Shown one piece after another: positions 20,426 through 28,434 of a stretch of DNA of 33,917 bases. The notes beneath the pieces were generated by a model. It did no database searches and was not told the DNA's origin. It was given only the letters and a program-made list of their open reading frames with translations. Source of the DNA: a virus. The position numbers and the translations under genes are program-made. The stretch spans positions 1 through 33,917 of the IMG/VR virus record IMGVR_UViG_3300031839_001622. One strand, 5' to 3'. Each line of letters opens with the position of its first letter. The stretch's first letter is position 1.

Positions 20426-22624
20426 TCACCTATTCAGGAACGATTTGGATTTGCGCGACATGGCGCGGACACGCCCCACCGAGTCCCCGACGATGGCGGG
20501 CCGGGCCTCGGCAATCTTGCGCCCGGCAATGTCGTGCATGACCGCCGTTAGCGATCCGGTTGACGCATCAAAGCCGATGGACACATGGCCGCCCGCCGGG
20601 GAATTTTCAGACCCACGGGGCGCGGGGGCCTCGCCCCGGCGCGTGACCTTGATCGTCTCGCCCTGCGACACCCGAAACGCGGCTATGTTGCGGTCAATCC
20701 CGGCCCGACCGGCAACGGCCATTTCGCCGCCCGTATCGAACCCCGGCAGCGCCGACAGGATCGACCCGCCGACACTGGACAGGAAACCGCCAATGCCACC
20801 ACCGCCACCACCCGAAACACCGCCCGAAACGCGGCTAAAAATTCCGTCCAGGGTTTGCCCGAACGGTTCCCACAGATTCGTCAGCATCCGGTCCAGCAAC
20901 CGCTTTCCCCATTCGTCCACAAAGTCCCCGAAATCCTCGAATTCCTTGCGGCCGGGATTGAATATGCCGCTCATCATTTCGGCCGTTTCCTTGCCGAACC
21001 CCTCCAGGGCGTTCGCGCCGTCATTGGCGTTTGCGATGATCGTGCGCAGCAGTTCCCCAAGTTCATCCTTGGATTCCTTGGCCGCCGCGCCCACCTTCCG
21101 CAGCCCGCCAGCCGCGCCACCCGCACCGCCGCCCAGGCCGTCCAGAACGCCGTCCAGGTCAACCGTGACAGATCCAAGGCCGCCCAGGCTGGAACCAGCT
21201 TCAGCGCCAAGGCCCTTCAGGCGTTCAATCTGCGACTCCGTCTCGGAAAGTTGCTTCAGCAATTCGGGCGGAGTCCCCAACCGCGAAAGGGATTCCATCG
21301 CCATTTGACTTTCACCGTCAACGCGCCGGCCGATTGCCCCGATCCGGTAAAGTTCGGGGTCAATGTGACCCGTGGGGCCAGGGCCGTAATCGTTCAGACC
21401 CCCACGCTTCAGCGCCGACATGGCGTCCTGATATTCCGCCGACCCCTGCACAAGCGCCCGATGTTCCGCGATCACCGCCTTGACGTTTTCATAGCGGGCC
21501 TGCGCCTCGCGCATCTTGGCCGTGGCCGTGTCAACAGACATGGAAATGCCGGAATCAAGCACCCCGGACAGGGCGGCAGTTGCCCGCACCTCATCCGCCA
21601 CCGACGCCACCAGATCGTCAGTCCGGCCTTGCAGGGTTTGCGTTTCACCCGACAAGGACACCGCCGCCGCCGTCACGGCCGCCACGGCACCGGCAACAAG
21701 AGTCAAGGTCAGGGTGACAGGACCCGCCGCGACCATCAGCGCGCCAATCGCAACCGTCAGCACCCCCACGGCGGCCGAAACGGCCGTGAAGGCGATCACC
21801 GCTTTCTGCATGGGATCAGGCAGGGAAGTGAACCCGGCCGCCACGGAACCAAAAAACCCCGTGATCTGCGGCAGCAAATCAGCCACATGACCGCCGACAA
21901 CCTCTTTCAAGTCCCCCCACGCGTTCTGAAACTGGACAAGCGCCCCCATGCCGACAGACGCGGCGGCCTGCGCCTGCCCGCCATAGACCCGCTGGATTTC
22001 GTCCAGAATGACGGCCTGCGCCTCGGCCATCCTGCCGGTTTCCGCCAGCGCCTTGACAACATCTTTTTGCCGTTGCGTGAATGTGATTCCGGCCTCGCCA
22101 AGCGCGCCAAGACCCCGCACCGGGTCATTCAGCGCCTTGCCAAGCATGATCGCCGTGCCCTTCAGGTCCGCATTCAGGACCGTTGACAGGTCAAGGGCGG
22201 CCGTCTGCGCGCGGGTGAAGGCATCCCCCGTGATGTTCGTAAAGGTCAGGAATTGCGCCGTCACGCCGTCAAGAATCGCCTCATCCCCAAACCGCGTAAC
22301 GGCCTGAAGGGCGGACGCCTGCCGGAACAGTTCATCCGCCGCGAACCCGGCCGCGCCGCCAGTTTGCCGGACGGCCTGGACAACCTTTGCCTGCGCCTTT
22401 TCCTGCACATCGAACAGCGACAGCGAGTCCCGGAACGCCAGCAGAACCGGGGCCGTCAGCGCCGTCAGCGCGCCACCCGCCGCGACCAGATTTCCGCCCA
22501 TCCGGTTTGCACGTTCCGTCACACCGGCCATTGCGCCGTCAATGCCGGACAGGCCGCGCCGGACCTTATCGAAGGCCGCGCCCGTCATGTCTTTGGCCCG
22601 GATATTGAAAAACAGGTCGCGCAT
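20426..22624 (-). CDS. Tail tape measure protein
   Basis: The protein has 732 residues. It begins MRDLFFNIRAKDMTGAAFDKVRRGL, a common tape-measure start, and continues with long helical segments and PVRGLGALGEAGITFTQRQKDVVKAL, a conserved region of phage tape measures. A hydrophobic region of about 65 residues (AVIAFTAVSAAVGVLTVAIG and onward) would insert in the host membrane. The C-terminus is Gly-rich (GGVSGGGGGGIGGFLSSVGG). At about 0.15 nm per residue the tail would be near 110 nm, consistent with a siphovirus. It follows the chaperone pair, the usual order. Confidence 0.92.
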   Translation of the reverse strand: MRDLFFNIRAKDMTGAAFDKVRRGLSGIDGAMAGVTERANRMGGNLVAAGGALTALTAPVLLAFRDSLSLFDVQEKAQAKVVQAVRQTGGAAGFAADELFRQASALQAVTRFGDEAILDGVTAQFLTFTNITGDAFTRAQTAALDLSTVLNADLKGTAIMLGKALNDPVRGLGALGEAGITFTQRQKDVVKALAETGRMAEAQAVILDEIQRVYGGQAQAAASVGMGALVQFQNAWGDLKEVVGGHVADLLPQITGFFGSVAAGFTSLPDPMQKAVIAFTAVSAAVGVLTVAIGALMVAAGPVTLTLTLVAGAVAAVTAAAVSLSGETQTLQGRTDDLVASVADEVRATAALSGVLDSGISMSVDTATAKMREAQARYENVKAVIAEHRALVQGSAEYQDAMSALKRGGLNDYGPGPTGHIDPELYRIGAIGRRVDGESQMAMESLSRLGTPPELLKQLSETESQIERLKGLGAEAGSSLGGLGSVTVDLDGVLDGLGGGAGGAAGGLRKVGAAAKESKDELGELLRTIIANANDGANALEGFGKETAEMMSGIFNPGRKEFEDFGDFVDEWGKRLLDRMLTNLWEPFGQTLDGIFSRVSGGVSGGGGGGIGGFLSSVGGSILSALPGFDTGGEMAVAGRAGIDRNIAAFRVSQGETIKVTRRGEAPAPRGSENSPAGGHVSIGFDASTGSLTAVMHDIAGRKIAEARPAIVGDSVGRVRAMSRKSKSFLNR

Positions 22625-22636
22625 GATGAACCCCCG

Positions 22637-22774
22637 TCAACGCTCTGAAAGATGAGTCAAATATGCGACCCACCCCCGTATTTCCTCGGCCGGAAGGTCA
22701 AGGACCTCGGAAACCGACTTGCCCAAATGGGATGCGATCCCATACAGGCCGAAGGTTTCCGGGTCCTCGCGCAT
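22637..22774 (-). CDS. Tail assembly chaperone C-terminal part (gpT-like)
   Basis: This 45-residue frame begins MREDPETFGLYG and ends YLTHLSER, with PAEEIRGWVAYL typical of the T portion of GT chaperones. Its ATG overlaps the stop of the upstream chaperone gene. It is probably made mainly as an extension of that gene through a -1 shift at the heptamer just before the stop, giving a GT fusion of about 160 residues that coats the tape measure during tail assembly. Independent initiation at the ATG is possible but no good ribosome-binding site is seen. Confidence 0.7.
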   Translation of the reverse strand: MREDPETFGLYGIASHLGKSVSEVLDLPAEEIRGWVAYLTHLSER

Positions 22775-23118
22775 CAGTTTCCCAAATCGGAATCCGTGGA
22801 CCCGCTCAGGATGCGGCCAGCGACTCGGCCGATCACGGCCGGGTCCATTGCCGTCTCAAAGGCGGCCAGCGTGGGCGCGTCATTGGCAAAGATGCGCTTG
22901 CCATCCTTGCCTTTCAGGCAATGAATCACCGTCAGCGCCGACAGGCGTGCATCAGACTTGCCCGCCTGATGTTGGATCAGTTGCCGGATTTTCAGCGTCG
23001 GGGGGTCATAGGTCGCAGCGGACTCGCCCGTCAGCCCCCACTCCGGGACCTCGACCGTCTGGCCGCGCAGGCGGTCAAAATGGGCGCGCGCGGCGTCAAG
23101 GATTTGATCTGCATTCAT
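22774..23118 (-). CDS. Tail assembly chaperone (gpG-like)
   Basis: The protein has 114 residues; AAGGCTGAAAAC precedes the ATG. It is a helical, slightly charged protein (NADQILDAARAHFDRLRG, LKIRQLIQHQAG, LAAFETAMDPAVIGRVAGRIL) between the major tail protein and tape measure genes, where all lambda-like phages encode the frameshifted chaperone pair. The last codons are TTG GGA AAC TGA, and GGGAAAC is a slippery heptamer in the correct frame for a -1 shift into the 45-residue frame downstream. Confidence 0.8.
   Translation of the reverse strand: MNADQILDAARAHFDRLRGQTVEVPEWGLTGESAATYDPPTLKIRQLIQHQAGKSDARLSALTVIHCLKGKDGKRIFANDAPTLAAFETAMDPAVIGRVAGRILSGSTDSDLGN
22777..22783 (-). other. Programmed -1 frameshift site
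   Basis: On the minus strand the sequence is G GGA AAC followed directly by TGA. The zero-frame codons are GGA and AAC, as needed for a tandem -1 slip. After the slip translation continues CTG ATG CGC GAG, in frame with the gpT-like sequence. Lambda uses GGGAAAG at the same place. Confidence 0.78.
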
Positions 23119-23139
23119 GTTTTCAGCCTTTCAGAAGGA

Positions 23140-23157
23140 CGGGGAAGGGCGGGGCGG
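23140..23157 (+). repeat. G-rich intergenic repeat, copy 2
   Basis: GACGGGGAAGGGCGGGGC lies between the major tail protein and the chaperone genes. It is a near copy of the elements at 14064 and 32161. Confidence 0.5.
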
Positions 23158-23182
23158 CCAGATCAGCCCGGCCGCGCCGGGG

Positions 23183-23572
23183 TCAGGTGACGGTCGCGCG
23201 GGCCAGCGGCCCCTTGCCCGCGAAATTGATCGTCATGGACACCCACCCGTCTTTTGTGCCGGACGTGGGAATTCCGGTAATGATCGCATCGCCAGAACGA
23301 TACTCCTGACCCGAAGAATCGCCGCCCGGATAGAACTGGACCGCCACGACCTCACCCACACCGGCCGCGATCTGGCCCAGGTCCGCCGGGTCAAAATAGA
23401 CTTCGCAGGACCCGGACCAGCTTTTCACGCCGGTTTCATTGTCCGCCCATTCATCGCCCATCGAATAGCCCTGAAGGACGGCCGCTTGTTCGTCCAGGTT
23501 CCAGCCCTGAAGATGGCCGACCACCTCGGCCGCAATCGTCATGGACCCGCCTTGGCCGTGAATTTTCGCCAT
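23183..23572 (-). CDS. Major tail (tube) protein
   Basis: The protein has 129 residues; GAAAGGGTGTAAAC precedes the ATG. It is beta-rich with VGHLQGWNLDEQAAVLQGYSMGDEW and GVKSWSGSCEVYFDPAD, a pattern frequent in lambda-type and related major tail proteins where the GW and SWSGS-type segments recur, and it ends in VSMTINFAGKGPL. Its place directly before the chaperone pair and tape measure is decisive. It is short for the family (usually 130-250 residues) and has no C-terminal Ig-like domain. Confidence 0.82.
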   Translation of the reverse strand: MAKIHGQGGSMTIAAEVVGHLQGWNLDEQAAVLQGYSMGDEWADNETGVKSWSGSCEVYFDPADLGQIAAGVGEVVAVQFYPGGDSSGQEYRSGDAIITGIPTSGTKDGWVSMTINFAGKGPLARATVT

Positions 23573-23574
23573 GT

Positions 23575-23883
23575 TTACACCCTTTCAAGAATGATCCGGG
23601 ATTGCCCGGACCCGTCCGGCTGAATGTCCGCAACGCGGAAATTCCGGCCGTCAATTTCCACATCATCGTCCTGGCCCGCAGTCTCGGGGACTGCGATTTC
23701 GGGGACGGTCAACACCGGCAACAGGGCCGAAATACCGCCACCCTCGCCGGGCAACACGACCTCGCGGGCGGCCTCGAAAATGCCGTCCACGTCCGCAGAT
23801 TCACCGCCTTGCGTTTCCCAATAGGCCGTCACCCCGAATTCGTCCGGGTCCATGAAAACGCCCCAATCATCGTCACCGATCAT
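23575..23883 (-). CDS. Head-tail joining protein
   Basis: The protein has 102 residues; its ATG overlaps the previous stop (ATGA) and it ends 2 bases before the major tail gene. It is acidic at the N-terminus (MIGDDDWGVFMDPDEFGVTAYW), then has a beta-rich tail with DDDVEIDGRNFRVADIQPDGSGQSRIIL, the layout of small head-closure or connector proteins (lambda FII / HK97 gp7-like). FGVTAYW followed by FRVADIQPDG is a common head-tail joining arrangement. The assignment is by shape and position. Confidence 0.65.
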   Translation of the reverse strand: MIGDDDWGVFMDPDEFGVTAYWETQGGESADVDGIFEAAREVVLPGEGGGISALLPVLTVPEIAVPETAGQDDDVEIDGRNFRVADIQPDGSGQSRIILERV

Positions 23884-24071
23884 TCCGGGACCTCGCGGGA
23901 AGGCGGCGAGGAAGGCAGCAAGGCCGGGGCAACGCCGCCCGTCGTGGACAGCCGCGCGCGGCCGCGATCCACCAGCTTGCCCGCCAGTTCGGCCGGAAGG
24001 TCCAGCCGGGTGCCGGGGTCAAATTCCCGGCGGCCGCGCGTCAATGGCGCGTCCAGATCAACCGATTTCAT
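23880..24071 (-). CDS. Hypothetical connector-region protein, 63 aa
   Basis: This small protein starts at ATG 24071, preceded by GGGGGTTTCAAT, and its stop overlaps the next ATG. FDPGTRLDLPAELAGKLVDRGRA resembles the short FI-like or adaptor proteins that sit between capsid and connector genes and often read as 'lpa.la..lv..G.A'. The C-terminal part is Pro/Ser-rich and flexible. It is likely to be a packaging or head-completion accessory protein. Confidence 0.6.
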   Translation of the reverse strand: MKSVDLDAPLTRGRREFDPGTRLDLPAELAGKLVDRGRARLSTTGGVAPALLPSSPPSREVPE

Positions 24072-24127
24072 ATTGAAACCCCCACAGGGAAGGGCGCGCC
24101 ACCCGACCGGATGGCGCGCAGGTCAGA

Positions 24128-25981
24128 TCACACGCCCGCGCCCGGGTTGCGACCGTGGACGAACGATTCCGCGTGACGCAGGCCGAAATCAACGTCCTGG
24201 AAGGCGCGCAGGACCATGCCGCCCGACGCGGCCAGCGTGGCCGTGTCAACGGTCAGATCAAGACCCGACCACATGGCAAGAATCAGGTCCTGCCAGTTGC
24301 CCAGGATCGAACCGGCCGCCGGGCCGTTGTTCGACATGACGGCTTCATAGCCGTTGACCTCGTTCCCTTGCATCAGGAATTCGGCCGTCCCGGCAACCTT
24401 GGGGGTGGACTTCAGGACGCCACGGAAGGGCGCGCGCATGACGTAGCGCATTGCGTCCACGTCAGCGTCCGCCGACGCAATGGCGCTTTCCATTTCCACG
24501 ATTTCCGCCCAGGTCGGAATATCGGCCGCGAAATCGACCGTCGGGATTCCGTAATCCAGCAGCCCGGCCGGGGCGTCAGGATCGGCCGCGCCGCTGATCC
24601 CGCAGGCATCCAGCGCCAGCGCCAGAACCTGAATCAGATCGTCGCGGACCAGAAATTCAACGTCCGGGGTGGACTGGATCAGGGTGCGGCGGGTGATCGG
24701 CACCGAACCGGCCAACGTGTGCGGGGTCAGGCCGACAGTGTTGAACGACAGGTCCGAATCCGTGGAATTGCCATTTTCCCCGATCCAGTGCGCCGTCGCG
24801 CCCGCCGCTTGACGCGGAATGTCCACGTTGCCGACAAGGCCGGTCAGGGTGCGAACGCCAAGGCGGGTCAGCGCGGCGCGGCGGCGCAGCATGCCGATGA
24901 AAGACCCGTCCAGATGTTCGGTTGCGACCAGCGCGGCAGCGTTGGCATTCGGCACGGCCACCGACGCGCGGGTGAAGTTCTGCGCCGACAGAACGTCAGC
25001 CGGAACCAGAAGGCCCTGCGCCGACCGCTTTAGCGTGGTTTCAGCGGCGTTCGACACCTCGATCTCGAACGCGGCGGCCTCGCGGGCGCGCTTGTCATTC
25101 GGATTCGCCAGATAGCGCACCGCGTTCAACAGCGAAAACTGGCGGATTTCCTTGTCCGTCATGCCGATCTTGCCCGCACGGGCGCGGGTGGCCGTCGACT
25201 CGTCCGATTCCATGTTGTCCAGAACGTCTTTCTGGAAATCGGCTTCAGTCCGGCCTTCCTCGATAGCCGCATCAACCTTGTCATCCGGCATATCGAACCG
25301 CTTGCCCAGGGCGCGGATCGCCTTCACGCGGGCGCGCTCGGCCGACAGGTCCGGGGTTTTGACCTCTGCGGGGTTTGCAGCGGGGTTATCTTTCGTCATG
25401 TCTTGTTCCTCATCGGGAAGGGATACGGAAATTTCGCGTTCGGCCACATCGGCCGCGCGCCCCACGCCCACGGTTGCGTCAGCAGGCACCGGGCAAAGCG
25501 TGATTTCATAGGGACGCCAGCGGGCGCGCAGGACGGGCATTCCGTCGCGCGCGGGTTCGGGCGTCAGGGTCAGGATTTCATATCCGACAGACACGCCGGA
25601 CAATTCGCCATCCCGGACCCGTGCAAGGATCTCGGACGCGCGGGCGGACTGGCCGAACCGGACCACGGCATAGCCGCGCCCGTTTTCGATCCAGAACCTT
25701 TCGACCACCCCCACTTGCGAGTCCACGCTCTGGACGTGATCCACCAGCAGGGGCGCGCGGCCACCTTCCAGACGGGTGAAATCCACCTCCCCGTCCGCGT
25801 GACCCAGGATTTCAAGGCAAAGCGTCGGCTTGCCTGAAATCTCATATGACCGGACAACGGGTTCCTCCGACGAAAACGCCAGAGTCACGCGCCGATCATC
25901 CACGGCCGCGCCATCCTCGGGCGCGGCCATGTCGATTTCCCCGGCGCGGTAGGCCCGCCCGGGAATTCTGATTTTCACCAT
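24128..25981 (-). CDS. Fused prohead protease and major capsid protein
   Basis: The protein has 617 residues. Residues 1-180 are an HK97-type (S78) prohead protease: LLVDHVQSVD gives the His, GELSGVSVGYEI the nucleophilic Ser and RWRPYEITLCPVP the conserved end. A charged helical region (about 195-290; SAERARVKAIRALGKRF, DNMESDESTATRAR) resembles the delta/scaffold domain. The rest is an HK97-fold capsid (SAQNFTRASVAVPNANAAALVATEH, LTGLVGNVDIPRQ, HWIGENGNSTDSD, LAGSVPITRRTLIQ). The protease should cut itself and the scaffold from the capsid domain. An internal GAGGAACAAGAC-ATG at 25399 may also give a separate 423-residue capsid precursor. Confidence 0.9.
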   Translation of the reverse strand: MVKIRIPGRAYRAGEIDMAAPEDGAAVDDRRVTLAFSSEEPVVRSYEISGKPTLCLEILGHADGEVDFTRLEGGRAPLLVDHVQSVDSQVGVVERFWIENGRGYAVVRFGQSARASEILARVRDGELSGVSVGYEILTLTPEPARDGMPVLRARWRPYEITLCPVPADATVGVGRAADVAEREISVSLPDEEQDMTKDNPAANPAEVKTPDLSAERARVKAIRALGKRFDMPDDKVDAAIEEGRTEADFQKDVLDNMESDESTATRARAGKIGMTDKEIRQFSLLNAVRYLANPNDKRAREAAAFEIEVSNAAETTLKRSAQGLLVPADVLSAQNFTRASVAVPNANAAALVATEHLDGSFIGMLRRRAALTRLGVRTLTGLVGNVDIPRQAAGATAHWIGENGNSTDSDLSFNTVGLTPHTLAGSVPITRRTLIQSTPDVEFLVRDDLIQVLALALDACGISGAADPDAPAGLLDYGIPTVDFAADIPTWAEIVEMESAIASADADVDAMRYVMRAPFRGVLKSTPKVAGTAEFLMQGNEVNGYEAVMSNNGPAAGSILGNWQDLILAMWSGLDLTVDTATLAASGGMVLRAFQDVDFGLRHAESFVHGRNPGAGV

Positions 25982-25993
25982 TTGGCCTTATTC

Positions 25994-27592
25994 CTATCCG
26001 GCAGGTTCCGACGCCTCGCCCGGGTCCGGTTCGCCACCCGGCAGGCCGGGGACTTCAGGGGGCGGGGAAGGCGCAGGGCCTTGCGTTTCCGGCAGCATCA
26101 TGGACGACGCCAGCGGCACGCCAGCGGCGCGCAACGTGTCCAGATCATTTGCGAACCTCGAAACCGTTTGCTCGAAATCGCCGCCGCGCTCGGACACAAC
26201 GTCAGACGGGGCGATAAGCCGGTTTTTCAGGTTCATGTCATTGGCGGTTGCGTCGTCTTTCGGGTTCGGGGAAATCCACCCCCGGCCCCGCCACGTCGCC
26301 GCATCCGCCGCGCGGTCCAGATCGTCCAGCGTGACGCCGGGCAATTGCCCGGACAGGTAGGCCGCCTGCAACCAATGCCGGAAAACCTCGCCGTGCAGAC
26401 CTTCCCACAAATCACGCTGGAACATGCGCCATTCGTCGCGTTCCTCGCCCCGGCCATCCTTCAGGCTGGAAAAGTTGGAACCCTCCATGTCGGACGAAAG
26501 ACCGGCATAGGACACGCCCAGGCCCGCAGCGCCGCCACGGATCAGGCTTTTCAGAAAACCCGGCATGTTCGCATCCGGATAGTTCGACGGGTTCGCCGTC
26601 GCCTTGTAACCCGGGGGCAGATCAACGATCATACCCGCTTCCATTTCCTCGGGCAGTTCGTCACCATCAGCCCCAGGGGCCGCAGATGGAACGCCCTCGG
26701 GGTCCGTGTTTTCAAGGAACACCATCGCCGCCGCACCGTAATGCGCCGCCGTCATGGCCGCTTCCTCATACTGTCCAAGCAGGTTGAACCGGCGCAGGGC
26801 CGTGTGACTTTCGGGGACGCCTAGGTTCTGGCCGGTTTCCGATTGCCGGACCGTGTGAACGATCTGATCCGCCGGAACCCGCAGGCGGGTGCGCAGGCGG
26901 CCCGTGTGCGACTCGGCCGGGTGGCCGTCAAAGAAGTGATAAGCAACCGGCCGATTCAGCGCGTCGAATTCCACCCCGCCGTCCACATAGCGGCCGCCCC
27001 CCAGGTCCGCCACCATGTCCACGTCCAGCAGGTCAACCGAAATCAGTTGGACCTGAAACCCGAACCGGCCAAAGGCCCGGCCGCGCCACATGCGCAGGAA
27101 GAAATTCCCCTCACGCGCAAGCATCGTCGCCGCCGTCTTTTCGACATGCCACCAGGACAGCTTGCCGCAGACCGTGCAATTTCCGCGACGGCCCCACTTG
27201 CGCCACGCCTTTTCAATCGTATCATTCAGCGCCCGGTCCCGGGCACCGTCAGACAGGCGCGCATCCATTTGCAGGGCGATCCCGGCAGGCCCGACGACGT
27301 GACGCCGGACCATCATTTCATAGGATTTCAGGTAATCCACGTTCTGCGCCGCATAGCGGGCATGATTGACCAGCCCGCGCAGGTCCTGCCGGGCCTCGGC
27401 CCGGGGCGAGTCCGCCATGATCCCGCCGAATCCCCCGACATTCCGGCCGGGCTTGGCCGCCTTGAACCGGCGGACAGCATGGCGGGGAAGGCCCGCAGGG
27501 GCCAAGGTCACGGGCGGTTCGGCCCGGACCACGGGGGCCGACGATTCGCGGCCGAACATGCGGCCGAACAGGCCGCGCCGCTTGTCAGACAT
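25994..27592 (-). CDS. Portal protein, lambda type
   Basis: The protein has 532 residues; its start overlaps the gpW-like gene by 8 bases. RQDLRGLVNHARYAAQNVDYLKSYEMMVRRHVVGPAG (conserved pieces LVNHARYAAQNVDY and MMVRRHVVGPAG), WRKWGRRGNCTVCG and GNFFLRMWRG lead into VQLISVDLLD, and the middle region IVHTVRQSETGQNLGVP is characteristic of lambda-family portals. The C-terminus is Pro/Gly-rich. Twelve copies form the channel through which the terminase packages DNA. The order terminase, gpW-like, portal, protease-capsid matches lambda with the lysis genes inserted. Confidence 0.92.
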   Translation of the reverse strand: MSDKRRGLFGRMFGRESSAPVVRAEPPVTLAPAGLPRHAVRRFKAAKPGRNVGGFGGIMADSPRAEARQDLRGLVNHARYAAQNVDYLKSYEMMVRRHVVGPAGIALQMDARLSDGARDRALNDTIEKAWRKWGRRGNCTVCGKLSWWHVEKTAATMLAREGNFFLRMWRGRAFGRFGFQVQLISVDLLDVDMVADLGGGRYVDGGVEFDALNRPVAYHFFDGHPAESHTGRLRTRLRVPADQIVHTVRQSETGQNLGVPESHTALRRFNLLGQYEEAAMTAAHYGAAAMVFLENTDPEGVPSAAPGADGDELPEEMEAGMIVDLPPGYKATANPSNYPDANMPGFLKSLIRGGAAGLGVSYAGLSSDMEGSNFSSLKDGRGEERDEWRMFQRDLWEGLHGEVFRHWLQAAYLSGQLPGVTLDDLDRAADAATWRGRGWISPNPKDDATANDMNLKNRLIAPSDVVSERGGDFEQTVSRFANDLDTLRAAGVPLASSMMLPETQGPAPSPPPEVPGLPGGEPDPGEASEPAG

Positions 27593-28151
27593 TGCGGAAC
27601 CTCACTTTTCTATGACGCAGCCCGCCGCCCGGTCCGCCGCCATCCTCGGCCGCGACCTCGCGCAGCAAGCGGGCGCGGGTGGCGCGTAGTTCCGCGAATG
27701 GAATTCGCGTCAAGCTGCGCCCCTCGATTGTGTATGCATCCACGTCCTTTCCCGCGCGCCGTTCCAGAACCGCGTTGATCGCGTCCAGCAGGCGACGGGC
27801 CTGTGACCGCGTGTCTGCGCCGCTTGACGGGTTCGGGCAGATTTCCACGCACCCGGTTGCCTCCGTAACGGCGGCAGCATCGGACGCGCGCGTGACCCTC
27901 AGCGCCCACACCCACGGACCAGCCACAAGCGCGGCCGTGGCCGTGGCCGCAACCGACACCAGGAACCCGTCCGCGTCCGGGGTGGCCGGGGCCACCAGCG
28001 CAGGCCCGCCAGCACGGGGGGCCAGATGATAAGCCAGCGAATAGGCCGGGGCCGGATAGACAGCCGCAAGGCCGTCAGCGCGCCACGCCCAGGCATCGCC
28101 AGCAATCAGCGACCCCGGGACACCCTGCCCCGGGTTGAATGCGTTTGCCAT
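27585..28151 (-). CDS. gpW-like head-tail joining protein with N-terminal extension
   Basis: The protein has 188 residues. The C-terminal 75 residues (ARRLLDAINAVLERRAGKDVDAYTIEGRSLTRIPFAELRATRARLLREV; key parts AINAVLERRAGKDVDAYTI and LTRIPFAELRATRARL) resemble small gpW-like proteins between terminase and portal genes. The N-terminal 110 residues are beta-rich (AWAWRADGLAAVYPAPAYSL) and look like a separate domain. The gene begins 11 bases after heptad site F and has a TATAAT box upstream, so a head-gene promoter probably lies here. Confidence 0.65.
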   Translation of the reverse strand: MANAFNPGQGVPGSLIAGDAWAWRADGLAAVYPAPAYSLAYHLAPRAGGPALVAPATPDADGFLVSVAATATAALVAGPWVWALRVTRASDAAAVTEATGCVEICPNPSSGADTRSQARRLLDAINAVLERRAGKDVDAYTIEGRSLTRIPFAELRATRARLLREVAAEDGGGPGGGLRHRKVRFRNV

Positions 28152-28161
28152 CGGACCCCCA

Positions 28162-28185
28162 TGATAGCGTGATAGGATTATAGCG
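28162..28185. promoter_or_regulatory. Heptad operator site F with TATAAT box
   Basis: TGATAGC, G, TGATAGG, AT, TATAGCG: two good heptads, the rest degenerate. Read on the minus strand it contains TATAAT, a perfect -10 hexamer directed at the gpW-like gene at 28151. No clear -35 is seen at 17 bases. This is the weakest of the six sites by sequence but it shares the position just upstream of a start. Confidence 0.55.
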
Positions 28186-28191
28186 CGCCGA

Positions 28192-28431
28192 TCAGGTCAC
28201 GCCGCCGCGTTTCTTGGCCCACCAGCGCCAGACGACGCCCGCCGACGTGGCCGCACCGCCGCCCGCGATCATGGTCGCACCGACCGCCGCCGCATCCGCG
28301 ACCGTTTTTGCGTCAAAACAAAAATGATTCACGCCCGTTTGCGTGATGATCCCGGCACCGGCCAGCGCGCCACCACCGATCAGCAGCACATAACGGATGG
28401 ACAGGGCCAGCGCCCCTTTCAGAATGAACAT
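28192..28431 (-). CDS. Holin
   Basis: The protein has 79 residues; GGAGGGCTGAAAT precedes ATG 28431. Two membrane segments, LALSIRYVLLIGGGALAGAGII (about 8-29) and AAVGATMIAGGGAATSAGVVWRW (about 48-70), are followed by a basic tail KKRGG, the plan of a small class II-type holin. It is 3 bases after the endolysin gene, so the two form a lysis cassette placed between terminase and gpW-like genes. It would form holes or depolarise the inner membrane at the end of infection. Confidence 0.78.
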   Translation of the reverse strand: MFILKGALALSIRYVLLIGGGALAGAGIITQTGVNHFCFDAKTVADAAAVGATMIAGGGAATSAGVVWRWWAKKRGGVT

Positions 28432-28434
28432 ATT

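Noticed and set aside
20585-22186. 533-residue plus-strand frame opposite the tape measure gene
   Set aside because: Basic, low-complexity translation without domain content; the tape measure on the minus strand has conserved segments and fits gene order.
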